Shown in pieces: positions 26,251 through 35,040 of a DNA stretch of 64,000 bases. Position 1 is the stretch's first letter, and the number at the start of each line of letters is the position of its first letter. Location of the stretch: the NCBI GenBank assembly GCA_965248495.1, contig CBDFJL010000003.1:1922001-1986000 (forward strand), read 5' to 3'. The stretch comes from CAUYXS01 sp965248495. Its GTDB lineage: Bacteria > Chloroflexota > Dehalococcoidia > Lucifugimonadales > Australimonadaceae. The notes beneath the pieces were generated by a model. It was not told the DNA's origin. It did no database searches and saw only the letters and a list, made by a program, of their open reading frames with translations. A program made the translations under genes and the position numbers.

Positions 26251-27639
26251 ATGGACTACCGATCGCGGGCATTCCTCGTCGGCGGCCTGTACTTTTGCTT
26301 CGGGGCCATGGAGCGCGCCACGTGGCCCAACCTGCTTCCGACGATCAGCGATGACTTTGGCGTATCGTCAACGGCCATCGCCTGGACCATCATCGCGTTC
26401 GCTCTGGGGATGGCCGGGAGCACGCTGACAGCCGGCCGGCTCGGCGACCTGCTGGGCCACCGCCGCCTCGCGGTCAGCGGCTTCGCTGCCGAGGCAGTTC
26501 TCCTGGCCCTCGCGGCCATAAGCCCCGTCCTGTGGCTGATTTTCGTCTTCCGATTTCTCCAGGGGTTCGCGGCGGCGGCGGCGCTGAACAACGTCACCGC
26601 TATCGTCGTTGGCGCGTTTCCGCCCGAGCGTCGTGGCCGGGTCATCGGGAGCGTATCCGGGCTCGCGGCTATCGGTCTCATGATGGGGCCGCTGTACGGC
26701 GGGTTCATCGCCCAGTGGCTGGACTGGCGCTGGGCCATCGGTGGCATCGCCGCCTACACCATGGCGCAGGCGGTGGTCACAATGGTCTTGTTACGGCCGC
26801 AGGAGTCCCGCGGCTCGGCCGGGCGGCTGCGCGATCTCAACTGGGCCGGCGCAGTCGGGCTGCTCCTCGTCATGGTGGCCCTCCTCGTCAGCGCTCAGCT
26901 GATCCGTGCAGCGGACACCCGCGTGATCGGCGGGGCGCTGTTGGTTGCGGCCGCTGTGGGCGCGGCTCTGACGGTCCGGCTGGAGCAACGGGCGTCGATG
27001 CCGATCCTCGGCCTCGACCTCTTCAAGCGATGGAACTTCTCCGTGGCCAGCCTGGCGCTGATCTGGTTCAGCCTGGCGTTCGGTGCAGTCAACCTGCTCT
27101 TCCCGTTTTACCTCCAGCGAGGGCTCGGCTGGACCGTCGCCGGCTCGGGCGTGATGCTGATCGCGCTGAACGTGGTCCAGCCTTGGGGCTCGCCGTTGAG
27201 TGGAATAGCCGCGGACCGTTTCGGCGTGCGTCGCGTGCTCGTGGCCGGCGGTGCGCTGGGGGTGGCCAGCCTGTTCCTGGCCGGTACCCTGGGTGACTCG
27301 CCCGCGACCTGGCAGGTCATCCTGCCGCTGGTCCTGTTTGGCTCGGCGATCAGCCTGTTCATGCCGCCTATCTCCAAGCTCATATTCACCGAAGTGCCGC
27401 CGAACGCCCTGGCGAGCGCCGCATCCATGGCGACGTCCGGCCGCTACATCGGCCAGTCGCTTGGCACGGCCCTCGGCACGGCGCTCCTCGCGGTGCGTGG
27501 CGATTCGAGCATCACGGAGGCTTTCGGCTCCGCGATGAGCATCATCGGCGCGCTGCTGCTGGTGGGCATGGTGGCGCTTTTGCTGGCGCGGCCCGTGGTG
27601 TCGGGCGTGCTGCGCCGGCCGGCGGTGCGCGAGACGTGA
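26251..27639 (+). CDS. MFS exporter, DHA2-like
   Basis: A 462-residue membrane carrier with 13-14 hydrophobic segments. Motif A is GRLGDLLGHRRLAVSG. RFLQGFAAAAALNNVTAIVVGAFPPERRGRVIG corresponds to the start of the second repeat of the EmrB/QacA group. It follows the fusion gene by 80 bases on the same strand and resembles the minus-strand carrier at 18530. Likely exports an aromatic intermediate or inhibitor. Substrate unknown. Confidence 0.8.
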   Translation: MDYRSRAFLVGGLYFCFGAMERATWPNLLPTISDDFGVSSTAIAWTIIAFALGMAGSTLTAGRLGDLLGHRRLAVSGFAAEAVLLALAAISPVLWLIFVFRFLQGFAAAAALNNVTAIVVGAFPPERRGRVIGSVSGLAAIGLMMGPLYGGFIAQWLDWRWAIGGIAAYTMAQAVVTMVLLRPQESRGSAGRLRDLNWAGAVGLLLVMVALLVSAQLIRAADTRVIGGALLVAAAVGAALTVRLEQRASMPILGLDLFKRWNFSVASLALIWFSLAFGAVNLLFPFYLQRGLGWTVAGSGVMLIALNVVQPWGSPLSGIAADRFGVRRVLVAGGALGVASLFLAGTLGDSPATWQVILPLVLFGSAISLFMPPISKLIFTEVPPNALASAASMATSGRYIGQSLGTALGTALLAVRGDSSITEAFGSAMSIIGALLLVGMVALLLARPVVSGVLRRPAVRET

Positions 27640-27827
27640 GCGAGGCGACGAAAACCACAACGTTCGTCGCGTGACCGCGCTGAATGGCCGGGCGCAGGCG
27701 GCGACCTTGACGAACGCGACACGCCACGGATAACGTACCGCCAGCCATGGGGCTGACCCGTTCGGCCGCGTCCCGCGGTCGAAGATGCAGTTGGGCCCGT
27801 TGACGAACGATCGAGGGAGGAACGTAA

Positions 27828-28973
27828 ATGAGACCGGTTATTGCTCTAGTCGCACTCACTTTAGTCGCGCTTCTTGTCGCCGCGTGTGGAGGCGACGACC
27901 CAACGCCGACACCGACGACGGCTGCTGCGGCGGCGACCGCGACGCCCACGTCCGGCCCACAGCTGGGTGACGAGCCCTACGAGCTCACCATCTGGGTGGG
28001 CGGCCAGGGGTCCTCGTCCTACGCGCTGGGTGTCGGTACAGGTGAGATCGTCAACAAGAACCACCCGTGGGTACGTGTCCGCGCCATCGAGCAGACCGGC
28101 CCGGAGGGTATGCTCACCTACGAGAGCCAGCCGGACAGGCGGCCCTTTACGCTCCTGTCGGGCAACCAGAACGACATCGGCGTGTACAAGGCGGGCCTTT
28201 CGCCGCTGAGCGGCCCGATTGAGCCCCCGCTGGTGCTGTTCAACTACGCACCCAATTCGTCAGTGGGCGTTGTCTGCGCCGACCCCGACATCAAGGACGT
28301 CACAGACCTCGCGGGCAAGAAGGTCGCGCTCGGCGTGCCCGGAAGCTCCCTCTACATCCTCACGGAGGCCCTGGCAAGGGCCGCCGGAGTCTGGGACGAG
28401 ATCGACATTCAGGTGATCGCGTCGTCCACGCAGCAGCGCGCCGCCTACGTCGACGGCCGCATCGACTGCACGACCATCGGCATCATCGACCAGTGGACGA
28501 CCTCGAGCGCCGCGGAGCCCATGCAGACGCGCGGTGCGTACCTGCACAACCAAGGTAGCGACGAGCTGTTCGCGCTCGCGCGGCAGCAAAGCCAGATCCC
28601 GATGGTCCCGAACGTTGTCTGCCCGGGTGCGTTCCGCGAGGCGCTGAACCTCGACTACGATCCGGTGGCGGAGCCGGTCAACTACGTGGCCTTCACGCCT
28701 GGCTACATGGCGGCACCGCAGGTCCCGGAAGAGGTCGTGTACCAGCTGATGCGGACAATCTACGACCACCGGTTCGAGTACAAGGACTTCCACCGCAACG
28801 GCGTATTCCTCGAGGACCAGATGGCCAACATGGTCGTCGGCAAGGAGTTCTTCCACCCCGGCGCGGTGAGAGTCTATGAAGAGGAAGGCATCGAATACGG
28901 TGTCGAGGGGCACGAGGCCCAGCAGGCCATCGCCCGCGCCGCCGGTGACCCCAAGGTCGCTTGCCTGAACTAG
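27828..28973 (+). CDS. TAXI-family TRAP transporter solute-binding lipoprotein
   Basis: A 381-residue periplasmic or cell-surface binding protein. The signal peptide ends in lipobox LVAAC (Cys20), followed by a Thr-Pro/Ala-Thr spacer to about residue 45. LTIWVGGQGSSSYALGVGTGEIVNK is the TAXI start motif, and LAGKKVALGVPGSSLYILTEALARAAGV is the TAXI central motif. A GGAGG site precedes the ATG. Its partner permease follows. TAXI receptors take up dicarboxylic or amino acids; the ligand here is not evident. Confidence 0.88.
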   Translation: MRPVIALVALTLVALLVAACGGDDPTPTPTTAAAAATATPTSGPQLGDEPYELTIWVGGQGSSSYALGVGTGEIVNKNHPWVRVRAIEQTGPEGMLTYESQPDRRPFTLLSGNQNDIGVYKAGLSPLSGPIEPPLVLFNYAPNSSVGVVCADPDIKDVTDLAGKKVALGVPGSSLYILTEALARAAGVWDEIDIQVIASSTQQRAAYVDGRIDCTTIGIIDQWTTSSAAEPMQTRGAYLHNQGSDELFALARQQSQIPMVPNVVCPGAFREALNLDYDPVAEPVNYVAFTPGYMAAPQVPEEVVYQLMRTIYDHRFEYKDFHRNGVFLEDQMANMVVGKEFFHPGAVRVYEEEGIEYGVEGHEAQQAIARAAGDPKVACLN

Positions 28974-28998
28974 GCAGCAACGAGTCGTAGGAATCAAC

Positions 28999-29030
28999 TG
29001 AAGGGGCGGTGCCCAGCGCCGCCCCCTTCA
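28999..29030 (+). promoter_or_regulatory. GC-rich hairpin between TRAP receptor and permease genes
   Basis: TGAAGGGGCGG (28999-29009) pairs with CCGCCCCCTTCA (29019-29030) with one bulged base. There is no U-tract. Placed between receptor and permease, it may protect or attenuate the message and keep receptor levels above permease levels. Confidence 0.45.
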
Positions 29031-29060
29031 GAGCATCGCACGACGGCGGGAAGAGGCGTT

Positions 29061-31055
29061 GTGGAAGACGCGATCACGCAAGAGGCAGCGAAACGGCGGG
29101 CGGGCACCGATCGCCGCGTCATCGAGAACCTCACCTGGGCGATCTTCTTTCTGGGGATCGCGACGGTGCTGCTGTCGATGTGGAACGTGTGGTCGATCTT
29201 CGGCCTGATCACCGGGCCGTTGCTTCACCTCGCCCTGACCACGACGATCATCTCCGTCGCGTTCGTCCGGCGTAAGCCAACGCTGTTACGCGGGGCTTGG
29301 ATCCTGCTGGTGCAGGTCATCGCCTACGCCGCGCTCCTCTTCGTCTACAACAACCAGGGGGAGATTCTGGTGAAGCTGGGCTTCGCCTCTGATGCCCAGA
29401 TCATCTTCCTGTTCACGCTGATGGTGGTGACCTTCTACTACTCCTGGATCATGTTTGGTCCCGTGTTCGCGGTCACGGCGGGCCTCTTTGCCCTCTACAC
29501 CTACACCGGCAACGCCTCGTGGCTGCCGGACCTGTTGCGGACCGCTGACTCGACCTTCAGCCGCGCGACCTCGCTGTTGGCGTTCCAAGCCGTCGGCGGC
29601 TCGATCATCCAGTTCTCGTTTTCGTTCCTATTCATGCTGCTCATCATGGGCGCGCTGCTCCAGTCGTCGGGCGGCATCGGCTTCATCTGGAGCATTTCTC
29701 GGGGGATAACGAGCCGCGTGTCCGGCGGGCCCGGCCTGGTCGCCGTGCTCAGCAGCAGCACCGTGGCGACGTTCACCGGGGGCGGTGCCGCCAACGCCGG
29801 GATCACCGGTGTCGTGACCATCCCGATGATGAAGCGCGCCGGCTACACCTCGGAGAAGGCCGCCGGTATCGAGGCCGTCGCATCGGTGGCGGGTGGCATC
29901 ACGCCTCCCATCCTCGGCGCCGCTGCCTTCATCATGGCCGACTTCGTCGGTAAGACCTACCTGGACATCGTCGTCATCACCGCGATTCCCGCGGTCCTTT
30001 TCTACTTGGGTCTCGCGACTTACATCGTCTTCGCCGCTCAGCGGGACCGTATCAACATGGTGGTCTCCGACGAACTGCCGAGCATCAGCCGGCGCGACCT
30101 CTTGGTCCAGATGGCCCAGATGATGATCCCCATGGCCGTGCTGCTCGGGTTCCTCGTGCAGCGCTTCTCGATTCAGCTCGCCATCTTCTGGACCATCATT
30201 ACGATCCTGGTCCTCTGGGGCATCGTCTATCTGTTCGCACGGGCCGGCATCCTTCCTTTCCAGGAGGAGTGGAAGAACACGCGCGTCAACATCGTGCGCG
30301 CGTCGGTCCTCGCCGCCGGGATCGCGATGGCGGCCGCAACGCTGGACGTGATGCTGAGCGCCATCACCCAGACCGGCCTTGGGCTGCGCGTGGCGTCACA
30401 GATGGCCGATTGGGGGCAGGGCTCCATCATCCTGACGCTGATCATCGCCGTCGTGGCGTCCTACTTCCTCGGCTTGGGCCTGCCCCCGCTGCCGGTCTAC
30501 GTCATCACCGCCGTGCTGTTGGCGCCGGCGCTGGTGCGGCTCGATGCCGAGTTGATCGTCGCGAACTACGTCATGTACTACACCGCGCTGGTGTTCCCGA
30601 ACATCAACCCGCCCGTCGCCTCGACCGTCCTGGTCACGGCACAGATGGCGGGAGCCAACTACCTGCGGGCCAGTATCGAGGCGACAAAGTTCGCCGGCGG
30701 AGCGATGTACTTACCGTTCCTGCTGTTCTTTGGGCCTGAGCTGCTGCTGGTCGACGGGTTCAACGGCCAGTTCTTCCACATCTTCTTCCTCGTGGCCTTC
30801 GCGTTGGTCATCGGACAGGCCGGCCTTGCGGGGTTCCTGGGGGTCCGGCAAAACATCTGGATTCGGGCCGTTGCGATGGCTGCACCGGTGCTCACGTTCC
30901 TCTACCTGTGGTCGCGACATTCGGCGTGGGAGATTGCGACCATCGCTGCTATCCTGCTCGTTCTCGCCTACGGCCTCCTGCCGGGCCTGCTCAGCAGGCT
31001 GCGGCCGACCAGGCCGGCCGCGCGAGTGGAAGCGAGCGGCGGCTCCGGGAGCTAG
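29061..31055 (+). CDS. TRAP transporter fused permease (TAXI type, DctQ-DctM)
   Basis: A 664-residue membrane protein with about 17 hydrophobic segments. The N-terminal part replaces DctQ and the rest is a DctM-like domain with SSGGIGFIWSISRGITSRVSGGPGLVAVLSS, FTGGGAANAGITGVVTIPMMKRAGY and the IEAVASVAGGITPPILGAAAFIMAD motif. This arrangement is typical of TAXI systems, which are sodium-driven secondary importers. The start is a GTG at 29061, 88 bases after the receptor gene, following AAGAGG. A small cysteine-containing gene follows. Confidence 0.9.
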   Translation: MEDAITQEAAKRRAGTDRRVIENLTWAIFFLGIATVLLSMWNVWSIFGLITGPLLHLALTTTIISVAFVRRKPTLLRGAWILLVQVIAYAALLFVYNNQGEILVKLGFASDAQIIFLFTLMVVTFYYSWIMFGPVFAVTAGLFALYTYTGNASWLPDLLRTADSTFSRATSLLAFQAVGGSIIQFSFSFLFMLLIMGALLQSSGGIGFIWSISRGITSRVSGGPGLVAVLSSSTVATFTGGGAANAGITGVVTIPMMKRAGYTSEKAAGIEAVASVAGGITPPILGAAAFIMADFVGKTYLDIVVITAIPAVLFYLGLATYIVFAAQRDRINMVVSDELPSISRRDLLVQMAQMMIPMAVLLGFLVQRFSIQLAIFWTIITILVLWGIVYLFARAGILPFQEEWKNTRVNIVRASVLAAGIAMAAATLDVMLSAITQTGLGLRVASQMADWGQGSIILTLIIAVVASYFLGLGLPPLPVYVITAVLLAPALVRLDAELIVANYVMYYTALVFPNINPPVASTVLVTAQMAGANYLRASIEATKFAGGAMYLPFLLFFGPELLLVDGFNGQFFHIFFLVAFALVIGQAGLAGFLGVRQNIWIRAVAMAAPVLTFLYLWSRHSAWEIATIAAILLVLAYGLLPGLLSRLRPTRPAARVEASGGSGS

Positions 31056-31073
31056 TTGGCGGAGGCTATAAAT

Positions 31074-31307
31074 ATGGCGAACACCGAGACATACGCCTTG
31101 GGCCCGACGCTGGATGACGTTCTCGCTGCCGAGCTCGCGGGGTTCATCTCCATCGACGACGGCCATGGGTTCCAATACGGCTTCGAGAACCGCATGGAGG
31201 GTCTCGGCTACCGCTTGGTCCCCGAGGCGCCCTGCAGCTGCCCAGACAAGGGCGGACACGGACATATGCCGGAGTGCCGCTGGTTTCGCGATTGGCCGTC
31301 CTCATAG
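31074..31307 (+). CDS. Small Cys/His-containing protein after the TRAP permease
   Basis: 77 residues from ATG 31074, preceded by GGAGG at 31061-31065. A TTG at 31056 in the same frame is less likely because the ribosome site would be inside it. The first half is acidic (TLDDVLAAELAGFISIDDGHG). The second half has CSCPDKGGHGHMPECRW, three cysteines and two histidines that could bind a metal. It is 18 bases from the permease stop and so probably co-transcribed. Function unknown. Confidence 0.6.
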   Translation: MANTETYALGPTLDDVLAAELAGFISIDDGHGFQYGFENRMEGLGYRLVPEAPCSCPDKGGHGHMPECRWFRDWPSS

Positions 31308-31373
31308 CGGCCGTCGGTACTCGCACTCGAGGCTAGGTTTAGTGCGCAGCCCCGAAGGCACAACCGTCCAAGG

Positions 31374-31423
31374 GCGAGGCCTCACGCCCAATTAGCGACC
31401 GAGAGGTCGTAGCCGGGCCTCGC
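31374..31423. terminator. Nested hairpin between convergent genes
   Basis: Outer arms GCGAGGCC (31374-31381) and GGCCTCGC (31416-31423), inner stem CGACC (31396-31400) with GGTCG (31405-31409) and loop GAGA. It lies between genes ending at 31307 and 31520 and may stop transcription from both sides. No U-tract is present. Confidence 0.35.
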
Positions 31424-31519
31424 GCTTGAACGCGTTAGATGCCAATACTGGTGACAGGAATGAGTCGTGAGGCCTGAGGTGCGCTGAGGGGCAATGTGAG
31501 CCGGGCGCACTCCGACTGG

Positions 31520-32785
31520 CTAGGCTGCGTTGTTGACCACGACCTGGCCGCTCTTGATCACCGCGAGCACCTTGCCGATGTCGGAGATGTTCTGGTCGGG
31601 ACGACCGTCCACGATCAACAGATCGGCGTCCTTACCGGGCGCCACTGTGCCCACCAAGTCGTCGATGTGTAGGGCCTGCGCGTTGCCGCTCGTGGCGGCC
31701 TGAATCGCCGCGTGAGGCGTGAGACCGGCCTCGACCATGGCCGCCAGTTCGAGATCAAACCGGCCAAACGGATACACTCCCCAACCGCAGTCGGAACCGG
31801 CCATCAGCTGGACACCGCGCTTGATCAACCAGCCGGTCTGCTGCATCGTGGTTGCGTGGCCAGTCCGCATGCGCGTGAGGAGGGCCGCTTCCTCGTCGGT
31901 CGCGATACCCTGGTCAACCCGCTCTTGGAGGCGTGGGATCCGGCTGCGGGTGATGTGCAGCGTTGGGTTTACCCGCACCCCCCGCTCTGCGATGAGATCA
32001 GCCAGGTGGTCGTCGAACTCCCGATTGCCCGACTGGTCCGCAAACCACGCGTGCATGATCACGTCGAAGCGAGCCTCGATGACCATCCTCATGGCCTCGT
32101 TCGACCGGCAGTGCGCGGCCACGAACCGCCCTCTCCGATGGCCCTCTTCCGCGATCGTCTCCAGCTCCTCCATGGAAAACGCGGGGCGGAAAGGGTCCGT
32201 TCCAAGCGTGCTTCCGCCTGTTGCCATTACCTTCAGGAAGTCCGCACCTTGTTTGATGAGCAAGCGTGCCGCTCTGCGCACTCCGTCGACACCGTCTGCC
32301 TCCGAGCCCATGAACCAGCAGTGCCCGCCGGTAACGGTGATCGGCCTGCCGGCAGCGAGCACGCGTGGACCGCGCACGACGCCTTGGCGAATACCCTCTT
32401 TGAGGCGGAAGGTCGTTTCGTGCCAGCCGCCGCAGTCACACACGGTGGTTACGCCCGTTTCAAGTGCGCGCTCGACATTGTGAGCGGACCGTAGCAGGCG
32501 AAGGTAGTCGTCATCGTCTTTGTGGACGTCCTCGCCGCGGCGTCCGTTCCCCGGCATGTTGGTGTGCGTATGGCAATCGATGAGGCCGGGTAGCAGTGTC
32601 CCCGTGGGGAAGTCGAGCTGCTCCCCGGTAGAGCCGTCGGGCGGCGCGAGGTCGACGGCCGGACCTACAGCGCTAATTCTTGATCCCTCGATCCGCACGG
32701 CCATACCTTCGGACGGGCCAGCTCCCGATCCATCGATCAGCCGGCCGGCTCGGATCGTGAGGGCGGAGGCAGGTCGAGGTTGCAC
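31520..32785 (-). CDS. Metal-dependent amidohydrolase (imidazolonepropionase-like)
   Basis: A 421-residue hydrolase of the amidohydrolase superfamily. A short beta-domain start (LTIRAGRLIDGSG) is followed by LLPGLIDCHTHTNM with metal ligands His72 and His74. The rest includes DFLKVMATGGSTLGTD with a Lys that could be carboxylated, FVAAHCRSNEAM, a late metal Asp in AGSDCGWGVYPFGRFDLELA, and the returning beta-domain KDADLLIVDG. Related enzymes act on peptides, hydantoin-like rings or organophosphates. Start is a GTG without a strong ribosome site. Cytoplasmic. Substrate unknown. Confidence 0.85.
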   Translation of the reverse strand: MQPRPASALTIRAGRLIDGSGAGPSEGMAVRIEGSRISAVGPAVDLAPPDGSTGEQLDFPTGTLLPGLIDCHTHTNMPGNGRRGEDVHKDDDDYLRLLRSAHNVERALETGVTTVCDCGGWHETTFRLKEGIRQGVVRGPRVLAAGRPITVTGGHCWFMGSEADGVDGVRRAARLLIKQGADFLKVMATGGSTLGTDPFRPAFSMEELETIAEEGHRRGRFVAAHCRSNEAMRMVIEARFDVIMHAWFADQSGNREFDDHLADLIAERGVRVNPTLHITRSRIPRLQERVDQGIATDEEAALLTRMRTGHATTMQQTGWLIKRGVQLMAGSDCGWGVYPFGRFDLELAAMVEAGLTPHAAIQAATSGNAQALHIDDLVGTVAPGKDADLLIVDGRPDQNISDIGKVLAVIKSGQVVVNNAA

Positions 32786-32873
32786 AGCGACACCTTACGC
32801 CAATCGCCATTTTGAGGCGACGCCTAGACACCGGGAGTCAAGGATGGGCCAACGGAGTAAAGCGATGCTCGCT

Positions 32874-32879
32874 TAGAAT
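32874..32879 (+). promoter_or_regulatory. Possible -10 box of a leaderless transcript
   Basis: TAGAAT ends six bases before the ATG at 32886 and no ribosome site is visible, so transcription probably begins at or near the start codon. No clear -35 is present. Confidence 0.4.
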
Positions 32880-32885
32880 GGCGCC

Positions 32886-34034
32886 ATGGATTTCACCACG
32901 CTCCGAGACGGCATCGCAGCAACGCGGTCGATGACCTATCTGAATACGGGCTGGGCCGGTCCCTCGCCGGCCAGGGTTCTGGGTCGGATGGCTGAGGCAT
33001 TGGAGGCCGAGAGTGGGCTCGGACCCGCAGGGCCAGATGGGCGCGACTTCAGCCGGCGCACTACCGATGAGGCGATTGCGGCAGCGGCAAACCTTCTCGG
33101 GGCCAGTGAGCACGAGGTCCTGCTGACCCACGGCACGACTGAAGGAGTCAACATTGGGCTCCACGGCCTGTCATGGCAGCCGGGGGATGAGCTCGTCACG
33201 GCGGACCTAGAGCACCCCGCGCTGTCCGTGCCCGCAGGCCTCCTCGAGCAACGCCACGGTGTCGTCGTCAAGCGCGTCACCATCGCTGCGGATGCAACGG
33301 TGGAACGGATGGTGGAAGCGATTGAGGGCGAACTAACGAAGAGGACCCGCGTGGTCGCGCTCAGTCACATCCAATACTCATGCGGCCTGCGGATGCCGGT
33401 ACGCGAGATCGCCGAGGCAGCCCATCGCGGGGGAGCCCTCGTGCTGATCGATGGCGCCCAGACTGGTGGGCACGTCGGGCTCCACGTCCACGAGCTCCAC
33501 GTCGACGGCTACGCGATCTCCGGGCAGAAGTGGCTGCTCGGACCAAACGGGGCAGGCGCGCTGTTCATCCACGACAATCTACGGGAGCAGCTCAGCCCCC
33601 TCTTCTCGGCCAAACCCGACAAGGATTCGTCGCCGACCCTGCGACCATACGGGATGACGTCTCAGAGCGTGGGCGTCACCGCGGGCTTCGCCGAGGCGAT
33701 GGCCATCGCGCAGGAGTTGGGTGCCGGCGCGATCGAGAAGCGGACGTTGGCATTGGGGGCGCGACTCAAGGCAGAGCTTGCCAGTATTACTGGAGTGCGC
33801 CTCACGGGGCCAACGGAACCCAACGCGTCCTGCGGCCTCGTGTCGATCGCGCTGGAGGGCAGGGAGCCGTCCGATTTGACCGGTGCGCTGTGGCAGCAGC
33901 ACCGAGTGGTCGCCCGCGCCGTTGGGTACCCGGCTGCGGTCCGCTTCAGCACGGCTCATTTCAACACTGAAGAGGACATCGACCGGGCTGTTGAGGCAGT
34001 TCGGGACGTGGCGAAGCAGACAACCGGTCATTAG
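32886..34034 (+). CDS. PLP-dependent aminotransferase class V family protein
   Basis: A 382-residue enzyme of the cysteine desulfurase/isopenicillin-N-epimerase-like fold type I group. The N-terminal YLNTGWAGPSP motif is followed by THGTTEGVNIGLHGL (81-95), ALSHIQYSCGLRMPVREIAEAAH, the pyridine-ring Asp in VLIDGAQTGGH (Asp189) and the Schiff-base Lys215 in SGQKWLLGPNGAG. No conserved catalytic Cys loop of the NifS type is obvious, so transamination or lyase chemistry is as likely as desulfuration. It converges on the rhodanese gene, which is notable because both families handle sulfur or selenium, but the strands differ. Confidence 0.82.
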   Translation: MDFTTLRDGIAATRSMTYLNTGWAGPSPARVLGRMAEALEAESGLGPAGPDGRDFSRRTTDEAIAAAANLLGASEHEVLLTHGTTEGVNIGLHGLSWQPGDELVTADLEHPALSVPAGLLEQRHGVVVKRVTIAADATVERMVEAIEGELTKRTRVVALSHIQYSCGLRMPVREIAEAAHRGGALVLIDGAQTGGHVGLHVHELHVDGYAISGQKWLLGPNGAGALFIHDNLREQLSPLFSAKPDKDSSPTLRPYGMTSQSVGVTAGFAEAMAIAQELGAGAIEKRTLALGARLKAELASITGVRLTGPTEPNASCGLVSIALEGREPSDLTGALWQQHRVVARAVGYPAAVRFSTAHFNTEEDIDRAVEAVRDVAKQTTGH

Positions 34035-34076
34035 GTGCAGGCGTCGCGTTCGGCGGCGGTTACCGTGTGCTCGTAG

Positions 34077-34904
34077 TTATCCAAGCACCAGCGGGGTGTC
34101 GTCGCGATTGGCCCACTCCGCCATGGAAGCGTCGTACATGCACACTCGATCGTAGCCCAGCAACGCGAGGACGAATGCTCCGTGCGCCGCACGGATGCCG
34201 GCCTGTCAGTAGATATGAACGGCTTTGTCCGGCGTGACACCAACCGCGGCGAGCTTGGTCCGCATTTCGCCAGCCGATTTGAAGGTAGCGTCAGTGGCCA
34301 TCATTTCGGACCACTCGAGGTGCCGCGCACCAGGCACGTGTCCGATACGGGCGTTGCCCCGGGAATCCTCGCCTGTGTATTCGCCCAGTGCCCGTGTGTC
34401 CCAGATGGCGGCATCCGAGTCGTCGATAGCGGCGCGGAGCGTGTCAACGGTTGAGAGCACTGCGGCGTTTGAGCGCGGTGTAAAGGAGCCTCGCGCCGGA
34501 CTCCCTGCATCGGTGACCAGCGCCCGCCCCTCCGCGGCCCATTTCTCGAAGCCGCCGTCAAGCAGGCGAACCTGGTCGTGGCCGTGCAGGGCGAGCACCC
34601 ACCAGAGGCGGGCAGCGTTGCGCGACCCGGCCGAATCGTAGGCGACCACCAACGTGTCATCGCTGATGCCCATTGCCTCAAAGATGGCCTTTGCCTCGGC
34701 GGGTCCGACGACGTGCAGTGGGTCATCCGCACCTTTGATGTAGTAGTGCGGCGGAGAGACGGCGCCGGGTATCCGCTCCGTCCGCGGGTCGTTCCCTCGG
34801 CTGACGCCGGCGTCGACGATGCTTACCCGCGGGTCACCCAAATGGGCAGCCACCCAGCCGGTGTCCACAAGAAGGTCATCCCTAGCGTAGCCCTTCGTGT
34901 CCAT
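34077..34904 (-). CDS. Two-domain rhodanese with TGA at the catalytic Cys: candidate selenoprotein
   Basis: If TGA at 34208-34206 is read through, this is a 275-residue thiosulfate:cyanide sulfurtransferase of normal family length. The N-terminal domain (about 10-120) has VDAGVSRGNDPRTERIPGA and VVAYDSAGSRNAARLWW, an inactive active-site loop. The C-terminal domain has WDTRALGEYTGE, then VHIY, codon 233 TGA, then QAGIRAAHGAFVLALLGYDR and a normal end. Family members have C-x-x-G-x-R-A at exactly this place, so the stop replaces the persulfide-forming Cys and nothing else. The frame after it stays open for 42 well-conserved-looking codons to TAA. GAGGAGAAGG precedes the ATG. Selenocysteine is the attractive reading. 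A TGC-to-TGA mutation or sequencing error is the alternative. Confidence 0.72.
34179..34195 (-). promoter_or_regulatory. SECIS-like hairpin just after the in-frame TGA
   Basis: On the coding strand a perfect 7-bp stem, TCCGTGC with GCACGGA, closes a GGC loop that begins 17 bases after the TGA. Bacterial SECIS elements are small hairpins at about this distance with a G-rich apical loop; in E. coli fdhF the GGUC loop begins about 18 bases after UGA. The loop here is only three bases and there is no clear bulged U. Confidence 0.5.
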
Positions 34905-34967
34905 AGCCCTTCTCCTCGGCCCGCTCGCAGCCTAGGCTCGGAAGTCTAAGCCAGCCGAACGATCCGA

Positions 34968-34997
34968 GCGATAGCAGGAATCTCAGGCCAACGTCAA
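34968..34997 (-). promoter_or_regulatory. Possible promoter of the rhodanese gene
   Basis: On the minus strand TTGACG (34997-34992), an 18-base spacer and TATCGC (34973-34968), about 60 bases before the ATG at 34904. Confidence 0.4.
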
Positions 34998-35040
34998 CCT
35001 AGAGGACGAGGCCGGTCCGAGGGGAGGAGTTTTGCTCGCT

